A stretch of DNA of 64,000 nt from Stenotrophomonas maltophilia (GCF_001676385.1 NZ_LYVJ01000010.1:158209-222208), one strand, 5' to 3'. Shown: positions 50,228-60,315, counted from the first letter of the stretch. Program-made: numbers and translations. The notes: a model not told the origin generated them from the sequence alone.

Positions 50228-50686
50228 TCAACGCCCTGCAGCCACGGCTGACGGTGTCAGGCTCATGCCCTGCGCCAGCTGCTGCAGCGAGCCCAGTTCT
50301 TCGGCACTGCCGGGATACAGCGCGATCTGGGCATAACGGCCCTTGTCGAGCTTGACTACGCTGATGCGGCGCTCGGCGTAGCCGGGCGGCTGCTGGCCGC
50401 CCAGGTCAGGTTGGTACCAGTACAGGGTTTCACCGCCGAAGCTGCCTTTTTCCTGCCGCAGCGAACGATTCAACGGAATGTCGGGATCGCGCGCGCTGAG
50501 CATCAGGCTCAGCACTTCGCGGTCGTCGGCCGTGCTGGCGCGGCAGACCAGGAAATCGGACTGGACCTGCTGCTGCCAGTGCAGGCCGCTGTCGGCCGGC
50601 AGAGAAGGACATTCGGCTGGAGCCTGCGCGGAGGCCGGGACCGCAGCAAACAGCAGGCTCGACAAGACTACAGGTGCGAACTTCAT
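50228..50686 (-). CDS. Secreted protein of unknown function
   Basis: A 152-residue protein with a clear signal peptide (MKFAPVVLSSLLFAAVPASA, cleavage likely after ASA). The mature part has two Cys (AECPSLP and DFLVCRAS) that could form a disulfide, and no motif I recognise. Probably periplasmic. A strong GGGGG ribosome site precedes ATG 50686. It stands alone between pirin and aqpZ. Confidence 0.75.
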   Translation of the reverse strand: MKFAPVVLSSLLFAAVPASAQAPAECPSLPADSGLHWQQQVQSDFLVCRASTADDREVLSLMLSARDPDIPLNRSLRQEKGSFGGETLYWYQPDLGGQQPPGYAERRISVVKLDKGRYAQIALYPGSAEELGSLQQLAQGMSLTPSAVAAGR

Positions 50687-50883
50687 GCATCCCCCAAGGT
50701 GATGTGTCGTGTGGCTCCGCCCGCATGGCTGGCGGCCATGGCATCCCATCCCCGGATGCCTCTCCCCCGGCATGTGCACGGGAGGTCAACTCAACCTTAA
50801 CGGAACGTGAGGGATCGCACAAATTGCGGTTGCAAGCGAAACCATTGCGGCCGGAGGCCGGCCGCAATGGCGCTGGGCAGGAC

Positions 50884-51603
50884 TCAGCGGTCGCTGCCGA
50901 TCCACTTGTAGATCAGGCCGCCGATCGCGCCACCCAGCAGCGGAGCCACCCAGAACAGCCACAACTGGCCGACGGCACCGCTGCCGGCAAAAAACGCCAC
51001 CGCGGTGGAGCGGGCCGGGTTTACCGAGGTGTTGGTGACCGGAATGCTGATCAGATGGATCAGGGTCAGTGCCAGGCCGATCGCCAGCGGCGCGAATCCG
51101 GCCGGGGCCTTGCCATGGGTGGCGCCCATGATCACGACCAGGAACACGGCGGTCAGCACCACTTCGCACAGGAAGGCGGCCGCGACGCTGTAGCCGCCGG
51201 GCGACAGCGCGCCGTAACCGTTGCTGGCGAACGCGCCAGCCTGGCTGCCGTCGATGGCGAAGCCGCTGGCACCGGAGGCGATCTGCAGCAGGATGAATCC
51301 GGCCAGCAGGCCGCCGGCGACCTGGGCGATGATGTAAGGCACAAGCTCCTTCGCCGGGAAGCGGCCTCCGGCCCAGAGGCCGACGCTGACCGCCGGGTTG
51401 AAATGCGCGCCGGAGACGTGGCCGAAGGCGTAGGCACCGGTGACGACGGTCAGGCCGAAGGCCAGGGCCACACCGAGGAAGCCGATGCCCAGCGGATTGC
51501 CATCACCTCCGAATTTCGCGGCAAGCACCGCGCTGCCACAGCCTCCCAGCACCAGCCAGAACGTGCCGAGGAACTCGGCGGCCAAGCGTTTACCCATGCT
51601 CAT
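50884..51603 (-). CDS. aqpZ: Aquaporin Z
   Basis: A 239-residue water channel. Both NPA boxes are intact: [10 protein letters not shown] and [12 protein letters not shown]. The selectivity-filter residues His (LIHLISI), Thr and Arg (NPARS) are those of water-selective AqpZ rather than glycerol channels. [19 protein letters not shown] is the conserved first helix. Start at ATG 51603 with AAAGGAG eight bases upstream; GTG 51612 is too close to that site. Confidence 0.95.
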   Translation of the reverse strand: MSMGKRLAAEFLGTFWLVLGGCGSAVLAAKFGGDGNPLGIGFLGVALAFGLTVVTGAYAFGHVSGAHFNPAVSVGLWAGGRFPAKELVPYIIAQVAGGLLAGFILLQIASGASGFAIDGSQAGAFASNGYGALSPGGYSVAAAFLCEVVLTAVFLVVIMGATHGKAPAGFAPLAIGLALTLIHLISIPVTNTSVNPARSTAVAFFAGSGAVGQLWLFWVAPLLGGAIGGLIYKWIGSDR

Positions 51604-51724
51604 CTGTTGCACTCCTTTGGCGGCATAAAGTGTGATTTATGTCACATTTCTATGGTCAGTGGGTGACTGTAGTGTCAACGCCAGGTGCAGGGATACACCT
51701 TCGGATGTGTGCAACACGCGATGT

Positions 51725-52588
51725 TCAGTACTGCGGCAACGGGATGAACTCTTTGTCGTCGCCGGGAATGGTGCCGAAACGGCCGGCTTCCCAATCGTGC
51801 TTGGCCTGTTCGATGCGCTCCTTCGAACTGGAGACGAAGTTCCACCACAGGTGGCGCGGCCCATCCAGCGGCTCACCGCCGAACAGCATCGCCTTCACCG
51901 GCGTCTTCGCGCGCAGGCGACCTCGTGCGCCGGCTTCGGGGATCACCAGGTGCTGCGCCGGAATGTCCACCCCGTCCAGCTGTGCCTCGCCTTCGAGGAC
52001 GTACAGCGCTCGCTCGCGATGGCCGTCGTCGATGTCGATCTCGGCATCCGGGTCGAGGTCGATCGCCACGTTGAGCGTGTCGGCGAACACCTTCACCGGC
52101 GATTCCTCGCCATAAGCGCGGCCCGCGATGACGCGCAGCCAGGCGCCGTTGCGCCGCTGCTGGGGCAGGGTGGCAGCGGCATGGTGGTAGAACGCCGGTT
52201 CGACTTCCTCATGCGACTTCGGCAGCGCCACCCAGGTCTGCATGCCATGGATCGGGTGGTCATGTTCGCGCTGCGGCGGCGGCGTGCGTTCAGAGTGCGC
52301 GATGCCGCGGCCGGCGGTCATCCAGTTCACATCACCGGGACGGATCACCTGGTCCGAGCCCAGCGTGTCGCGGTGGCCGATGGCGCCCGACCACAGGTAG
52401 GTGACGGTGGCCAGGCCAATATGTGGATGCGGACGCACATCGATGCCGGTGCCGGCGGTGAGCACGGCCGGGCCCATCTGGTCGACGAACACGAACGACC
52501 CGATGCTGCGGGCCTGCAGGGTCGGAACCGCGCGACGGACTTCCAGGCCGCCGATGTCGTGCACGCGCGGGGCGATGATGGTGGTCAT
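51725..52588 (-). CDS. Pirin family protein (second)
   Basis: A 287-residue bicupin with the pirin ligands in RPHPHIGLATVTYLWSG and WMTAGRGIAHSERTP, plus MQTWVALP. It differs clearly from the protein at 49242 (cupin 2 has YVLEGEAQLDGVDIPAQHLV). Function unknown beyond family. ATG 52588 begins MTTIIAPRVHDIGGLEVRRA, the normal pirin start; upstream in-frame sequence runs into a repeat. Confidence 0.9.
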   Translation of the reverse strand: MTTIIAPRVHDIGGLEVRRAVPTLQARSIGSFVFVDQMGPAVLTAGTGIDVRPHPHIGLATVTYLWSGAIGHRDTLGSDQVIRPGDVNWMTAGRGIAHSERTPPPQREHDHPIHGMQTWVALPKSHEEVEPAFYHHAAATLPQQRRNGAWLRVIAGRAYGEESPVKVFADTLNVAIDLDPDAEIDIDDGHRERALYVLEGEAQLDGVDIPAQHLVIPEAGARGRLRAKTPVKAMLFGGEPLDGPRHLWWNFVSSSKERIEQAKHDWEAGRFGTIPGDDKEFIPLPQY

Positions 52589-52742
52589 GCGGGCGTTCTC
52601 GCTGGCTGGGATCAGGCGGCCAGCATCGCACGCGGTGGTGACGGGGACATGCCCCGTACGGGTAACAGGGTGTTCCAGCCAACGGCGCAGCCCCTCGTGG
52701 CTGTGGGGGGCGCTGAAGGCAGAAGCAAGATCAAAAGCCGCG

Positions 52743-52890
52743 CTTGGCCGGGCGGGTGTCCTGCCTGCCCACACCGCCCGCCCAACAAACAGAAAAGCCA
52801 GAGCCGGCTGTTGCTCCGGCTCTGGCTCTGGCTTTTGCTTCAACGGTTGCCTCTGCGGGTGCCGGGCCGCAGGCCCGGCCGATAAAACAC
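52743..52890 (-). repeat. Composite fold-back element, copy C, directly behind the fadJ-like gene
   Basis: On the minus strand: hairpin GCCGGGCCTGCGGCCCGGC then ACCCGCAGAGGC, an AGC/CAGAG-rich linker that itself pairs (GCCAGAGCCGG arms), then a short-loop fold-back made of GGGCGGGCGGTGTGGG and its inverse. Shorter than copies A, B and D. It fills most of the 303-bp gap 52589-52891. Confidence 0.6.
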
Positions 52891-52891
52891 C

Positions 52892-54955
52892 TCAAACCAC
52901 CGGTTCGCGCAGGGCGGGGTTGTCCCAGCCCGGGCGCGGGGCGAAACGATCGCCGTGGCGCTGCTGCAGCACCTTCAGCCGCTCGACGATCGCATCGGCA
53001 CCGACCGCGCGGATGTGCTGGATCGGGCCACCGCGGAACGGCGCAAACCCGGTACCAAAGATCACGCCTGCATCCAGCAGGTCCGCATCGGCCACCACGC
53101 CTTCGTGCAGGCAGGCCACTGCTTCGTTCAACAGCGGCAGGATCAGGCGGTCTTCCAGGTCGGCCGGAGCCTGGTAATCGCGGGCCACGTCCGGCTTCTT
53201 CGGCCTGCCATTCTCCCAGGCGTAGATGCCCTGGCCATCCTTCTTGCCACGCTTGTCCGGTTCCACCGTCTGCAATGCGGCAGGAATCTGCAGGCCCAGG
53301 AACGGCGCCAGCTCGCGGCCGACGCCGGCCGCCACGTCCAGGCCGACGGTGTCGATCAGTTCGATCGGGCCCATCGGCATGCCGAACTTCACCGCCGCCT
53401 TGTCGATCACCGGGCCCGGGATGCCCTCGGCATACGCAGTGGCGGCTTCCAGCATGTACGGGAACAGCACGCGGTTGACCAGGAAGCCCGGGCTGCCGGC
53501 CACCGGCACCGGGAACTTGCCCAGCGCCTTGCAGAATGCGGCCAGGCGGCGCTCGGTTTCCGGTGCCATGCCGTCGTGGTGGATGATCTCCACCAGCGGC
53601 ATCTGCGCAACCGGGTTGAAGTAGTGCAGGCCGGCGAACTGCGCCGGGCGCTGGATGTGGTCGCGCAGTTCCACCAGCGGAATCGACGAGGTGTTGGTGG
53701 TCAGCAGCGCGTCCGGCTTCATCTTCGGTTCCAGCGTCTGGTACAGCGCACGCTTGGCTTCCGGGTTCTCGATGATCGCTTCGATCACCAGGTCGGCCTC
53801 GGCCACGCCGTTGCCTTCCAGGTCGGCACGCAGGCGCGCGGCCACTGCCGGGCGCTTGCTCTCGTCGCGCACCTTCTTGGCGAACAGCGCCTGCGCGCGT
53901 TCCATGGCCGGGTCGATGAAGCGCTGCTCGCGGTCCTGCAGGGTCACCTCGAAGCCCTTGTAGGCGGCCCACGCAGCGATGTCGCCGCCCATCACGCCGG
54001 CGCCGACCACGTGCACGTGGCGGATGCCGGAATCACCACCCCCGAGGCCCTTCAGGCGCTCGGTCAGGAAGAAGATGCGGATCAGGTTGCGTGCGGTGGG
54101 CGTGCTGGCCAGTTTCACCACGGCGCGTCGTTCGGCGTCCAGGCGCGCCTGGATCGGCTTGCCGCCGCTGCGCTGCCACGTGCTGATCAGCGCGTACGGC
54201 GCCGGGTACTGGTCCTTCTTCGCCTTGCGTGCAACCTGCTTGGCCATCTGCGGGGCCAGCAGCCGGCGGGCCAGCCAGGTGTTGGTCGCCCAAGCCGTCG
54301 CGCGCTGCTTGAACGGGCGGGTGGTGCCGGACAGGGCCAGCGCCACGGCGGTGTCGAGCAGCACCGCCGGAGCCACCACCTTGTCGACCAGGCCGATGCC
54401 GCGTGCGGCCGGGGCCGACAGCGTGCGACCGGTCAGCATCATGTCCATCGCAGCCGGCGCACCGACCAGCTGCGGCAGGCGGGCACTGCCTCCCCAGCCC
54501 GGGAAGATGCCCAGTTGGGTTTCCGGCAGGCCGATGCGGGTGCTGCTGTCATTGGAAGCCACGCGGTAGCGGCAGGCCAGCGCCAGTTCGGTGCCGCCGC
54601 CCAGGCAGTGACCGTGGATGGCCGCCACGGTCGGGCAGGGCAGTTCGGCCAGCTTCTGATAGGTGGCCTGGCCGCGGCGGATGGCGTCGTTGACGGTGCC
54701 GCGGCGGTCGAACTCCTGGAACTCCTTCAGGTCGGCACCGGCAATGAAACCGGCCTTCTTCGACGACTGGATCACCACGCCCTTGGGCGGATCCAGCGCG
54801 ATGCGCTCGAGCAGGTCGCCCAGCTCCAGCAGGACGTCCTGCGACATGGCGTTGACGCTGCTGTCCTGACGATCCAGGGAAAGAACCACCACGCCGTCGC
54901 TGCGGATCTCGGGGTGCCAGTGGCTGAAGCGGAGACCATCGAAGCCTGAGAGCAT
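52892..54955 (-). CDS. Beta-oxidation multifunctional protein, FadJ/FadB-like alpha subunit
   Basis: A 687-residue protein with enoyl-CoA hydratase (residues about 1-200) and L-3-hydroxyacyl-CoA dehydrogenase (about 310-680) domains. Hydratase Glu residues are in HGHCLGGGTELALACRY and GLPETQLGIFPGWGGS. The NAD loop is VVGAGVMGGDIAAW, and the dehydrogenase His is in GLHYFNPVAQMPLVEI. It carries out hydration and oxidation of acyl-CoA chains. The thiolase partner (fadA/fadI) is not adjacent, which is unusual for FadB and fits a FadJ-like or stand-alone paralogue. Confidence 0.9.
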   Translation of the reverse strand: MLSGFDGLRFSHWHPEIRSDGVVVLSLDRQDSSVNAMSQDVLLELGDLLERIALDPPKGVVIQSSKKAGFIAGADLKEFQEFDRRGTVNDAIRRGQATYQKLAELPCPTVAAIHGHCLGGGTELALACRYRVASNDSSTRIGLPETQLGIFPGWGGSARLPQLVGAPAAMDMMLTGRTLSAPAARGIGLVDKVVAPAVLLDTAVALALSGTTRPFKQRATAWATNTWLARRLLAPQMAKQVARKAKKDQYPAPYALISTWQRSGGKPIQARLDAERRAVVKLASTPTARNLIRIFFLTERLKGLGGGDSGIRHVHVVGAGVMGGDIAAWAAYKGFEVTLQDREQRFIDPAMERAQALFAKKVRDESKRPAVAARLRADLEGNGVAEADLVIEAIIENPEAKRALYQTLEPKMKPDALLTTNTSSIPLVELRDHIQRPAQFAGLHYFNPVAQMPLVEIIHHDGMAPETERRLAAFCKALGKFPVPVAGSPGFLVNRVLFPYMLEAATAYAEGIPGPVIDKAAVKFGMPMGPIELIDTVGLDVAAGVGRELAPFLGLQIPAALQTVEPDKRGKKDGQGIYAWENGRPKKPDVARDYQAPADLEDRLILPLLNEAVACLHEGVVADADLLDAGVIFGTGFAPFRGGPIQHIRAVGADAIVERLKVLQQRHGDRFAPRPGWDNPALREPVV

Positions 54956-55123
54956 GGACGTTCCATCCGGTTGTGTATGGAGAAGCGGCTATGATCCAGA
55001 GGTTGTTTCCTCCGCGTCAAATCCCTATAGCAGGGAGTGGCGCCCCCCGGATCCATGGCCGTGGACCGGGACGCTAGCGGAACGGTGGTTAAAAGCTGGT
55101 GCGGCGCCGGGTGATCGGCGACT

Positions 55124-55150
55124 GAACTTTTCCCGGGATTGGCAGTCTCA
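55124..55150 (+). promoter_or_regulatory. Candidate sigma-E promoter of rpoE
   Basis: GAACTT at 55124-55129 and GTCTCA at 55145-55150, with 16 bp between GAACTT and TCTCA. This fits the RpoE-type consensus (GGAACTT, 16-17 bp, TCNNA), 40 bp before the rpoE start, so the sigma factor probably drives its own operon. Confidence 0.6.
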
Positions 55151-55190
55151 TTGCCCGACGTCGGTTGGGCTGACAGGAGTGCGGCCCCTC

Positions 55191-55811
55191 ATGGCCGAGG
55201 TTGATACACCACAGGAGCTGGATCTGGAACTGGTCCGGCGAGTGCAGCGCGGCGAGAGCGCGGCCTTCGATGTGCTTGTGCGCAAGTACCAGCATCGGGT
55301 CGTGGCCCTGGTGGGTCGCTACATCGCCGACTGGAGCGAATGTCAGGACGTCGCCCAAGACACTTTCATCCGTGCCTACCGCGCGATCGGGAGTTTCCGT
55401 GGTGATGCCCAGTTCTCAACCTGGTTGCATCGGATCGCCGTGAATACCGCCAAAAATTACCTGGCTTCACACAATCGACGGCCACCGACCGACGATATCG
55501 ACATCGGTGACGCCGAACAGTTCGATACCGGAACCCGCCTGCGCGACACCGACACGCCCGAACGCGAGTTGATGCGCCAGGAGCTGGAACAGACGGTGAT
55601 GAAGGCCGTCAACGCGCTGCCGGAGGAGCTCCGGCTGGCGATTACCCTGCGCGAGGTGGAAGGCCTCAGCTACGACGATATCGCGCAGAAGATGGGGTGC
55701 CCGATCGGTACCGTGCGTTCGCGGATATTCCGGGCGCGCGAAGCCATCGACACCGAACTCCGGCCGCTGTTGGATATCGGCAGCGCCACCCGCGAGAAGA
55801 GCCGCGTATGA
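55191..55811 (+). CDS. rpoE: RNA polymerase sigma-E factor
   Basis: A 206-residue ECF sigma factor. Region 2 has FDVLVRKYQHRVVALVGRY and CQDVAQDTFIRAYRAIGSFRGDAQFSTWLHRIAVNTAKNYL; I note this only as the RpoE fingerprint. Region 4 has LPEELRLAITLREVEGLSYDDIAQKMGCPIGTVRSR. It directs transcription of envelope-stress genes. AGGAG precedes ATG 55191. The stop overlaps the anti-sigma gene (ATGA), and mucD follows, the conserved order. Confidence 0.96.
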   Translation: MAEVDTPQELDLELVRRVQRGESAAFDVLVRKYQHRVVALVGRYIADWSECQDVAQDTFIRAYRAIGSFRGDAQFSTWLHRIAVNTAKNYLASHNRRPPTDDIDIGDAEQFDTGTRLRDTDTPERELMRQELEQTVMKAVNALPEELRLAITLREVEGLSYDDIAQKMGCPIGTVRSRIFRAREAIDTELRPLLDIGSATREKSRV

Positions 55812-56689
55812 CCAGTCACCCGTTCAACGAGTCGCAGAACCATCAATCCCCTGCCGGGCAGCGCCTGGACCAGCGCCACCGCGAGCAGCTGTCAGCGCTG
55901 ATAGACGGCGAACTGGGCGCCGACGAGGCGCGCTTCCTGCTGCGCCGCATGGAGCATGACCCCGAACTGGCAGGCTGCCAGGAGCGCTGGCACCTGCTGG
56001 GCGATGTGATGCGGGGCCACGCCCCGGTGCTGGCACCGGCCGGCTTCAGCGCCGCCGTGGCTGCCGCCATTGCCGCTGAACCGGTTGTGCAGGCCGAACC
56101 GCGCCGGCAGGTCCGCCGCAGTGGCTGGCGCACCTGGGGCGGAGGCGCCGCGCTGGCCGCGTCGGTTGCCGCCGTGGCCCTGTTCATGGGGGGCGAAAAA
56201 CTGAAGGAGGCAACGCCGGGCGAACCGCTGGCACCGCAGGTCATTGCCAGCCAGGCTGAACTGGCGCCGGCACCGGCCCAGCCGGCGCCGGTCACAGAAG
56301 CGTCGGTGGACACGGCCGCGATGGCGGTGGCGGCGGCACCGGCCGTGGCCATGGCTGCTTCCAGCCGCCGCCAGGACACCCGTCGTGCCAGCGCGACCCG
56401 CAGCCAGCAGGCCGCGCGTGCCGCCCAGCGTGATGATGTGCCGCAGCGTGCCGTGGCTGCCGTACAGGTGCCACTGACCCCGACCGTTCCGGCCAACGCC
56501 CACCGCAACCTGCCATTCGGTGAGGTCGGTGGGTTGCAGGCGCGGCCATGGCCGCGCTCCAGCCTGGCACCGGCCGCCAGCGGCGCGCTCAATGCGAGCT
56601 TCCCGGCCAATGCCGGCAGCGCCGCATTCTATCCATTCGAGCCGCGCCTGCAGGATGAGCTGCCGGTGCCGCCGCGCCCGCGCGACTGA
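55808..56689 (+). CDS. rseA: Sigma-E anti-sigma factor RseA-like
   Basis: A 293-residue protein with an N-terminal anti-sigma domain (QLSALIDGELGADEARFLLRR and on to RWHLLGDVMRGH, residues 26-70), a single transmembrane helix at about 110-130 (GGGAALAASVAAVALFMGG) and a long Ala/Pro-rich periplasmic part. It should hold RpoE at the membrane until cleaved. The periplasmic domain is longer and more Ala-rich than in E. coli, as in other Xanthomonadaceae as far as I recall. Coupled to rpoE by ATGA overlap. No rseB follows. Confidence 0.88.
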   Translation: MTSHPFNESQNHQSPAGQRLDQRHREQLSALIDGELGADEARFLLRRMEHDPELAGCQERWHLLGDVMRGHAPVLAPAGFSAAVAAAIAAEPVVQAEPRRQVRRSGWRTWGGGAALAASVAAVALFMGGEKLKEATPGEPLAPQVIASQAELAPAPAQPAPVTEASVDTAAMAVAAAPAVAMAASSRRQDTRRASATRSQQAARAAQRDDVPQRAVAAVQVPLTPTVPANAHRNLPFGEVGGLQARPWPRSSLAPAASGALNASFPANAGSAAFYPFEPRLQDELPVPPRPRD

Positions 56690-56706
56690 GCCGGGTGCTT
56701 TCCCGC

Positions 56707-56735
56707 CCCGCCGCCTGCGGGGCCCTTCTTTTCCT
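56707..56735 (+). terminator. Terminator-like hairpin between rseA and mucD
   Basis: GCCCCGC, loop CGCCT, GCGGGGC then CCTTCTTTTCC. Stem of 7 GC pairs with a T-rich tail. May reduce readthrough into mucD. Confidence 0.5.
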
Positions 56736-56762
56736 TCCATCTGATCCGGAGGTTGCCGTCCG

Positions 56763-58292
56763 ATGACTCCCCGACTCCGCACGCAGGCCATCGGCCTGCT
56801 GGCCCTGACTCTGCCACTGGTCGCCTGTGCGCAGGCGCCGGCGCCCGCCGCCCAGCCCCAACCGGCGCCGGCGGCCGCTCCGCGCGCGCCGGCGCAGCCG
56901 CTGGTCACGGGCCTGCCTGACTTCACTCATCTGGTCGAGCAGGTCGGTCCGGGCGTGGTCAACGTCGATACCACCATCGTCCGCAGCAACCGCCAGGCGC
57001 GCGGTCCGATGGCCCCGGATGACATGCCGGAGTTCTTCCGTCGCTTCTTCGGCCCCGACTTCCCGATGCCCGGACAGGGGCCGGGTGGGCAGGACGGTGG
57101 TCCCAGCATCAAGGGCCGCGGCATGGGCTCGGGCTTCATCATCTCGCCCGACGGCTACGTGTTGACCAACTACCACGTGGTGGCCGATGCCAGCGAAGTG
57201 AAGGTCAAGCTCGGTGACAGCCGCGAGTTCAATGCCAAGGTTGTCGGCAGCGACCAGCAGTACGATGTGGCCCTCCTGAAGATCGATGGCAGGAACCTGC
57301 CGACCGTCCGGGTGGGGGATTCCAATTCCCTGAAGCCGGGCCAATGGGTTGTCGCGATTGGCTCGCCGTTCGGTCTCGACCATTCCGTTACCGCCGGCGT
57401 GGTCAGCGCCGTCGGCCGCAGCACGGGTGGCCCCGACCAGCGCTATGTGCCTTTCATCCAGACCGACGTGGCGATCAACCAGGGCAACTCGGGTGGCCCG
57501 CTGCTGAACACCCGCGGTGAAGTGGTCGGCATCAATTCGCAGATCTTCTCCGCCTCTGGCGGCTACATGGGGATCAGCTTCGCGATCCCGATCGACCTGG
57601 CGATGAGCGCGGTCGAGCAGATCAAGAAGACCGGCAAGGTCACCCGCGGCCAGCTTGGCGCAGTGGTCGAGCCGATCGACTCGCTGAAGGCGCAGGGCCT
57701 GGGCCTGCCGGACAGCCGTGGCGCGCTGGTCAACCAGATCGTGGCGGACTCTGCCGCCGCGAAGGCCGGGGTGAAGATCGGTGACGTGATCCGTTCGGTG
57801 AATGGCTCGCCGGTGAACAGCTGGTCCGACCTGCCGCCCATGATCGGCGCAATGGCGCCAGGCAGCCGGATCACGCTCGGCGTGATCCGCGATGGCAAGC
57901 CGCGCGATCTCAGTGCGACCCTGACGGCGCTGACAGAGGACGGGCAGGGTGCAGCGCGTGGCCCGGCCGCCAGCAGCAATGACGCGGCCCCGCAGGCCGG
58001 CGCCAATGCCCTGCTGGGGCTGGACGTCAGTGACCTGACCGCCCCGCAGCGCAAGCAGCTGGGCCTGGAGGCAGGCGAGGGCGTGCGCATCACCGGGGTC
58101 AAGGGCGAGGGTGCGCGTGATGCGGGCCTGTCCCCGGGCATGGTGATCCTGCAGGTGGCCAGTACCCAGGTCGGCAGCGTGGATGCCCTGAACCGCGCGC
58201 TGTCCGGCTACAGGAAGGGTGATGTGGTGATGCTGCTGGTACGCACCGTCAGCGGCAACAGCGCCTTCGTGGCGGTCAAGGCCGGCCAGTAA
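56763..58292 (+). CDS. mucD: DegP/MucD-type periplasmic serine protease
   Basis: A 509-residue HtrA-family protease-chaperone. The triad is His in TNYHVV, Asp in YDVALLKI and Ser243 in QGNSGGPLLN. Two PDZ domains follow (about 300-385 and 415-500). It degrades or refolds damaged envelope proteins. The N-terminus has LPLVAC at residues 17-22, which fits a lipobox, followed by an Ala/Pro linker, so it may be a lipoprotein rather than soluble. GGAGG lies upstream. Third gene of the sigma-E block. Confidence 0.94.
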   Translation: MTPRLRTQAIGLLALTLPLVACAQAPAPAAQPQPAPAAAPRAPAQPLVTGLPDFTHLVEQVGPGVVNVDTTIVRSNRQARGPMAPDDMPEFFRRFFGPDFPMPGQGPGGQDGGPSIKGRGMGSGFIISPDGYVLTNYHVVADASEVKVKLGDSREFNAKVVGSDQQYDVALLKIDGRNLPTVRVGDSNSLKPGQWVVAIGSPFGLDHSVTAGVVSAVGRSTGGPDQRYVPFIQTDVAINQGNSGGPLLNTRGEVVGINSQIFSASGGYMGISFAIPIDLAMSAVEQIKKTGKVTRGQLGAVVEPIDSLKAQGLGLPDSRGALVNQIVADSAAAKAGVKIGDVIRSVNGSPVNSWSDLPPMIGAMAPGSRITLGVIRDGKPRDLSATLTALTEDGQGAARGPAASSNDAAPQAGANALLGLDVSDLTAPQRKQLGLEAGEGVRITGVKGEGARDAGLSPGMVILQVASTQVGSVDALNRALSGYRKGDVVMLLVRTVSGNSAFVAVKAGQ

Positions 58293-58329
58293 GGCCTGCG
58301 GGGGCCGCTGCGGCGGCCTGCATGTGCTC

Positions 58330-58357
58330 CCGAAGCCCCGCTCCGGCGGGGCTTCGG
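58330..58357 (+). terminator. Hairpin after mucD
   Basis: CGAAGCCCCGC, loop TCCG, GCGGGGCTTCGG: a strong 11-bp stem but no real T-run. Probably a terminator or a 3' end protector. Confidence 0.5.
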
Positions 58358-58456
58358 CCATTCCGGGCCCGGTCCGGCCCGGCTTCTTTCGCGGGCGGGC
58401 GCCGGGCATGCGATAATCGACCGTTACCCTGACGACGCCGCGCGCCGCCGCCACCT

Positions 58457-60265
58457 ATGTCTTCTGATTCGATGCGGAACATCCGCAACTTCTCCATCAT
58501 CGCCCACGTCGATCACGGCAAGTCCACGCTGGCCGATCGCATCATCCAGCTCTGTGGCGGCCTCCAGGCCCGCGAGATGGAAGCGCAGGTGCTCGACTCC
58601 AATCCGATCGAGCGCGAACGCGGCATCACCATCAAGGCGCAGTCGGTGTCGCTGCCTTACGTGGCGAAGGATGGCCAGACCTATCACCTGAACTTCATCG
58701 ATACCCCGGGCCACGTCGACTTCTCCTATGAAGTCAGCCGCTCGCTGGCCGCCTGCGAGGGCGCGCTGCTGGTGGTCGACGCCGCCCAGGGCGTGGAAGC
58801 GCAGTCGGTCGCCAACTGCTATACGGCGGTGGAGCAGGGCCTGGAAGTGGTGCCGGTGATCAACAAGATCGACCTGCCCACCGCCGATATCGAGCGCGCC
58901 AAGGCTGAAATCGAGGCCGTGATCGGCATCGATGCGTCCGACGCCGTGCCGGTCAGCGCCAAGACTGGCCTGAACGTGCAGGACGTGCTGGAGGCGATCG
59001 TGCATCGCATCCCGCCACCGACGCCGCGCGACACCGAGAAGCTGCAGGCGCTGATCATCGACTCCTGGTTCGACAACTACCTGGGCGTGGTTTCGCTGGT
59101 GCGCGTGATGCAGGGCGAGATCAAGGCCGGTGACAAGCTGCAGGTGATGTCCACTGGCCGCAACCACCAGGTCGACAACGTCGGCGTGTTCACCCCGAAG
59201 CGCAAGGTTCTGCCGGCGCTGCGTGCCGGTGAAGTGGGTTGGGTCACCGCCAGCATCAAGGATGTGCATGGTGCACCGGTGGGCGATACCCTGACCCTGG
59301 CCGGCGATCCGGCGCCGCACCCGCTGCCGGGCTTCCAGGAAATGCAGCCGCGCGTGTTCGCTGGCCTGTTCCCGGTCGACGCCGAGGACTACCCGGACCT
59401 GCGCGAGGCGCTGGACAAGCTGCGCCTGAACGATGCCGCGCTGCGCTTCGAGCCGGAAAGCTCGGAGGCGATGGGCTTCGGCTTCCGCTGCGGCTTCCTC
59501 GGCATGCTGCACATGGAAATCGTGCAGGAGCGCCTGGAGCGCGAATACAACCTCGATCTGATCAGCACCGCACCGACGGTGGTGTACGAGGTGCTGAAGA
59601 CCGACGGCTCGATCATCAACATGGACAATCCGGCCAAGCTGCCGCCGGTGAACCAGGTCGAGGAAATCCGCGAGCCGATCATCCGTGCCAACGTGCTCAC
59701 GCCCGAGGAGTACATCGGCAACATCATCAAGCTGTGCGAAGAGAAGCGTGGCAGCCAGATCGGCATCAATTACCTGGGCAGTCAGGTGCAGATCAGCTAC
59801 GAGCTGCCAATGGCCGAAGTGGTGCTGGACTTCTTCGACAAGCTGAAGTCGGTCAGCCGCGGCTATGCTTCGCTGGACTACCACTTCGTACGCTTCGATG
59901 CGGGCCCGTTCGTGCGCGTGGACGTGCTGATCAATGGCGACAAGGTCGATGCGCTGTCGCTGATCGTGCATCGCAGCCATGCCGACCGCCGCGGCCGCGA
60001 GCTCTGCGAGAAGATGAAGGACCTGATCCCGCGCCAGATGTTCGACGTGGCGATCCAGGCCGCCGTAGGTTCGCAGATCATCGCCCGCACCACGGTCAAG
60101 GCCATGCGCAAGAACGTGCTGGCCAAGTGCTATGGTGGCGACGTTTCGCGCAAGAAGAAGCTTCTGGAAAAGCAGAAGGAAGGCAAAAAGCGCATGAAGC
60201 AGGTCGGTCGCGTGGAGATCCCCCAGGAGGCGTTCCTGGCCGTGCTGCAGATGGACAACAAGTAA
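58457..60265 (+). CDS. lepA: Elongation factor 4
   Basis: A 602-residue translational GTPase that back-translocates or rescues stalled ribosomes. P-loop [13 protein letters not shown], the switch sequence [32 protein letters not shown], and the LepA-specific C-terminus with [20 protein letters not shown]. The length is normal. ATG 58457 adds five residues before [12 protein letters not shown] (ATG 58472), either possible. lepB follows after 50 bp. Confidence 0.96.
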   Translation: MSSDSMRNIRNFSIIAHVDHGKSTLADRIIQLCGGLQAREMEAQVLDSNPIERERGITIKAQSVSLPYVAKDGQTYHLNFIDTPGHVDFSYEVSRSLAACEGALLVVDAAQGVEAQSVANCYTAVEQGLEVVPVINKIDLPTADIERAKAEIEAVIGIDASDAVPVSAKTGLNVQDVLEAIVHRIPPPTPRDTEKLQALIIDSWFDNYLGVVSLVRVMQGEIKAGDKLQVMSTGRNHQVDNVGVFTPKRKVLPALRAGEVGWVTASIKDVHGAPVGDTLTLAGDPAPHPLPGFQEMQPRVFAGLFPVDAEDYPDLREALDKLRLNDAALRFEPESSEAMGFGFRCGFLGMLHMEIVQERLEREYNLDLISTAPTVVYEVLKTDGSIINMDNPAKLPPVNQVEEIREPIIRANVLTPEEYIGNIIKLCEEKRGSQIGINYLGSQVQISYELPMAEVVLDFFDKLKSVSRGYASLDYHFVRFDAGPFVRVDVLINGDKVDALSLIVHRSHADRRGRELCEKMKDLIPRQMFDVAIQAAVGSQIIARTTVKAMRKNVLAKCYGGDVSRKKKLLEKQKEGKKRMKQVGRVEIPQEAFLAVLQMDNK

Positions 60266-60315
60266 GCCCGCACCGGCCCTGCGGGGTCGCCTGGTGACGT
60301 TGCAAAGGACCCTGA

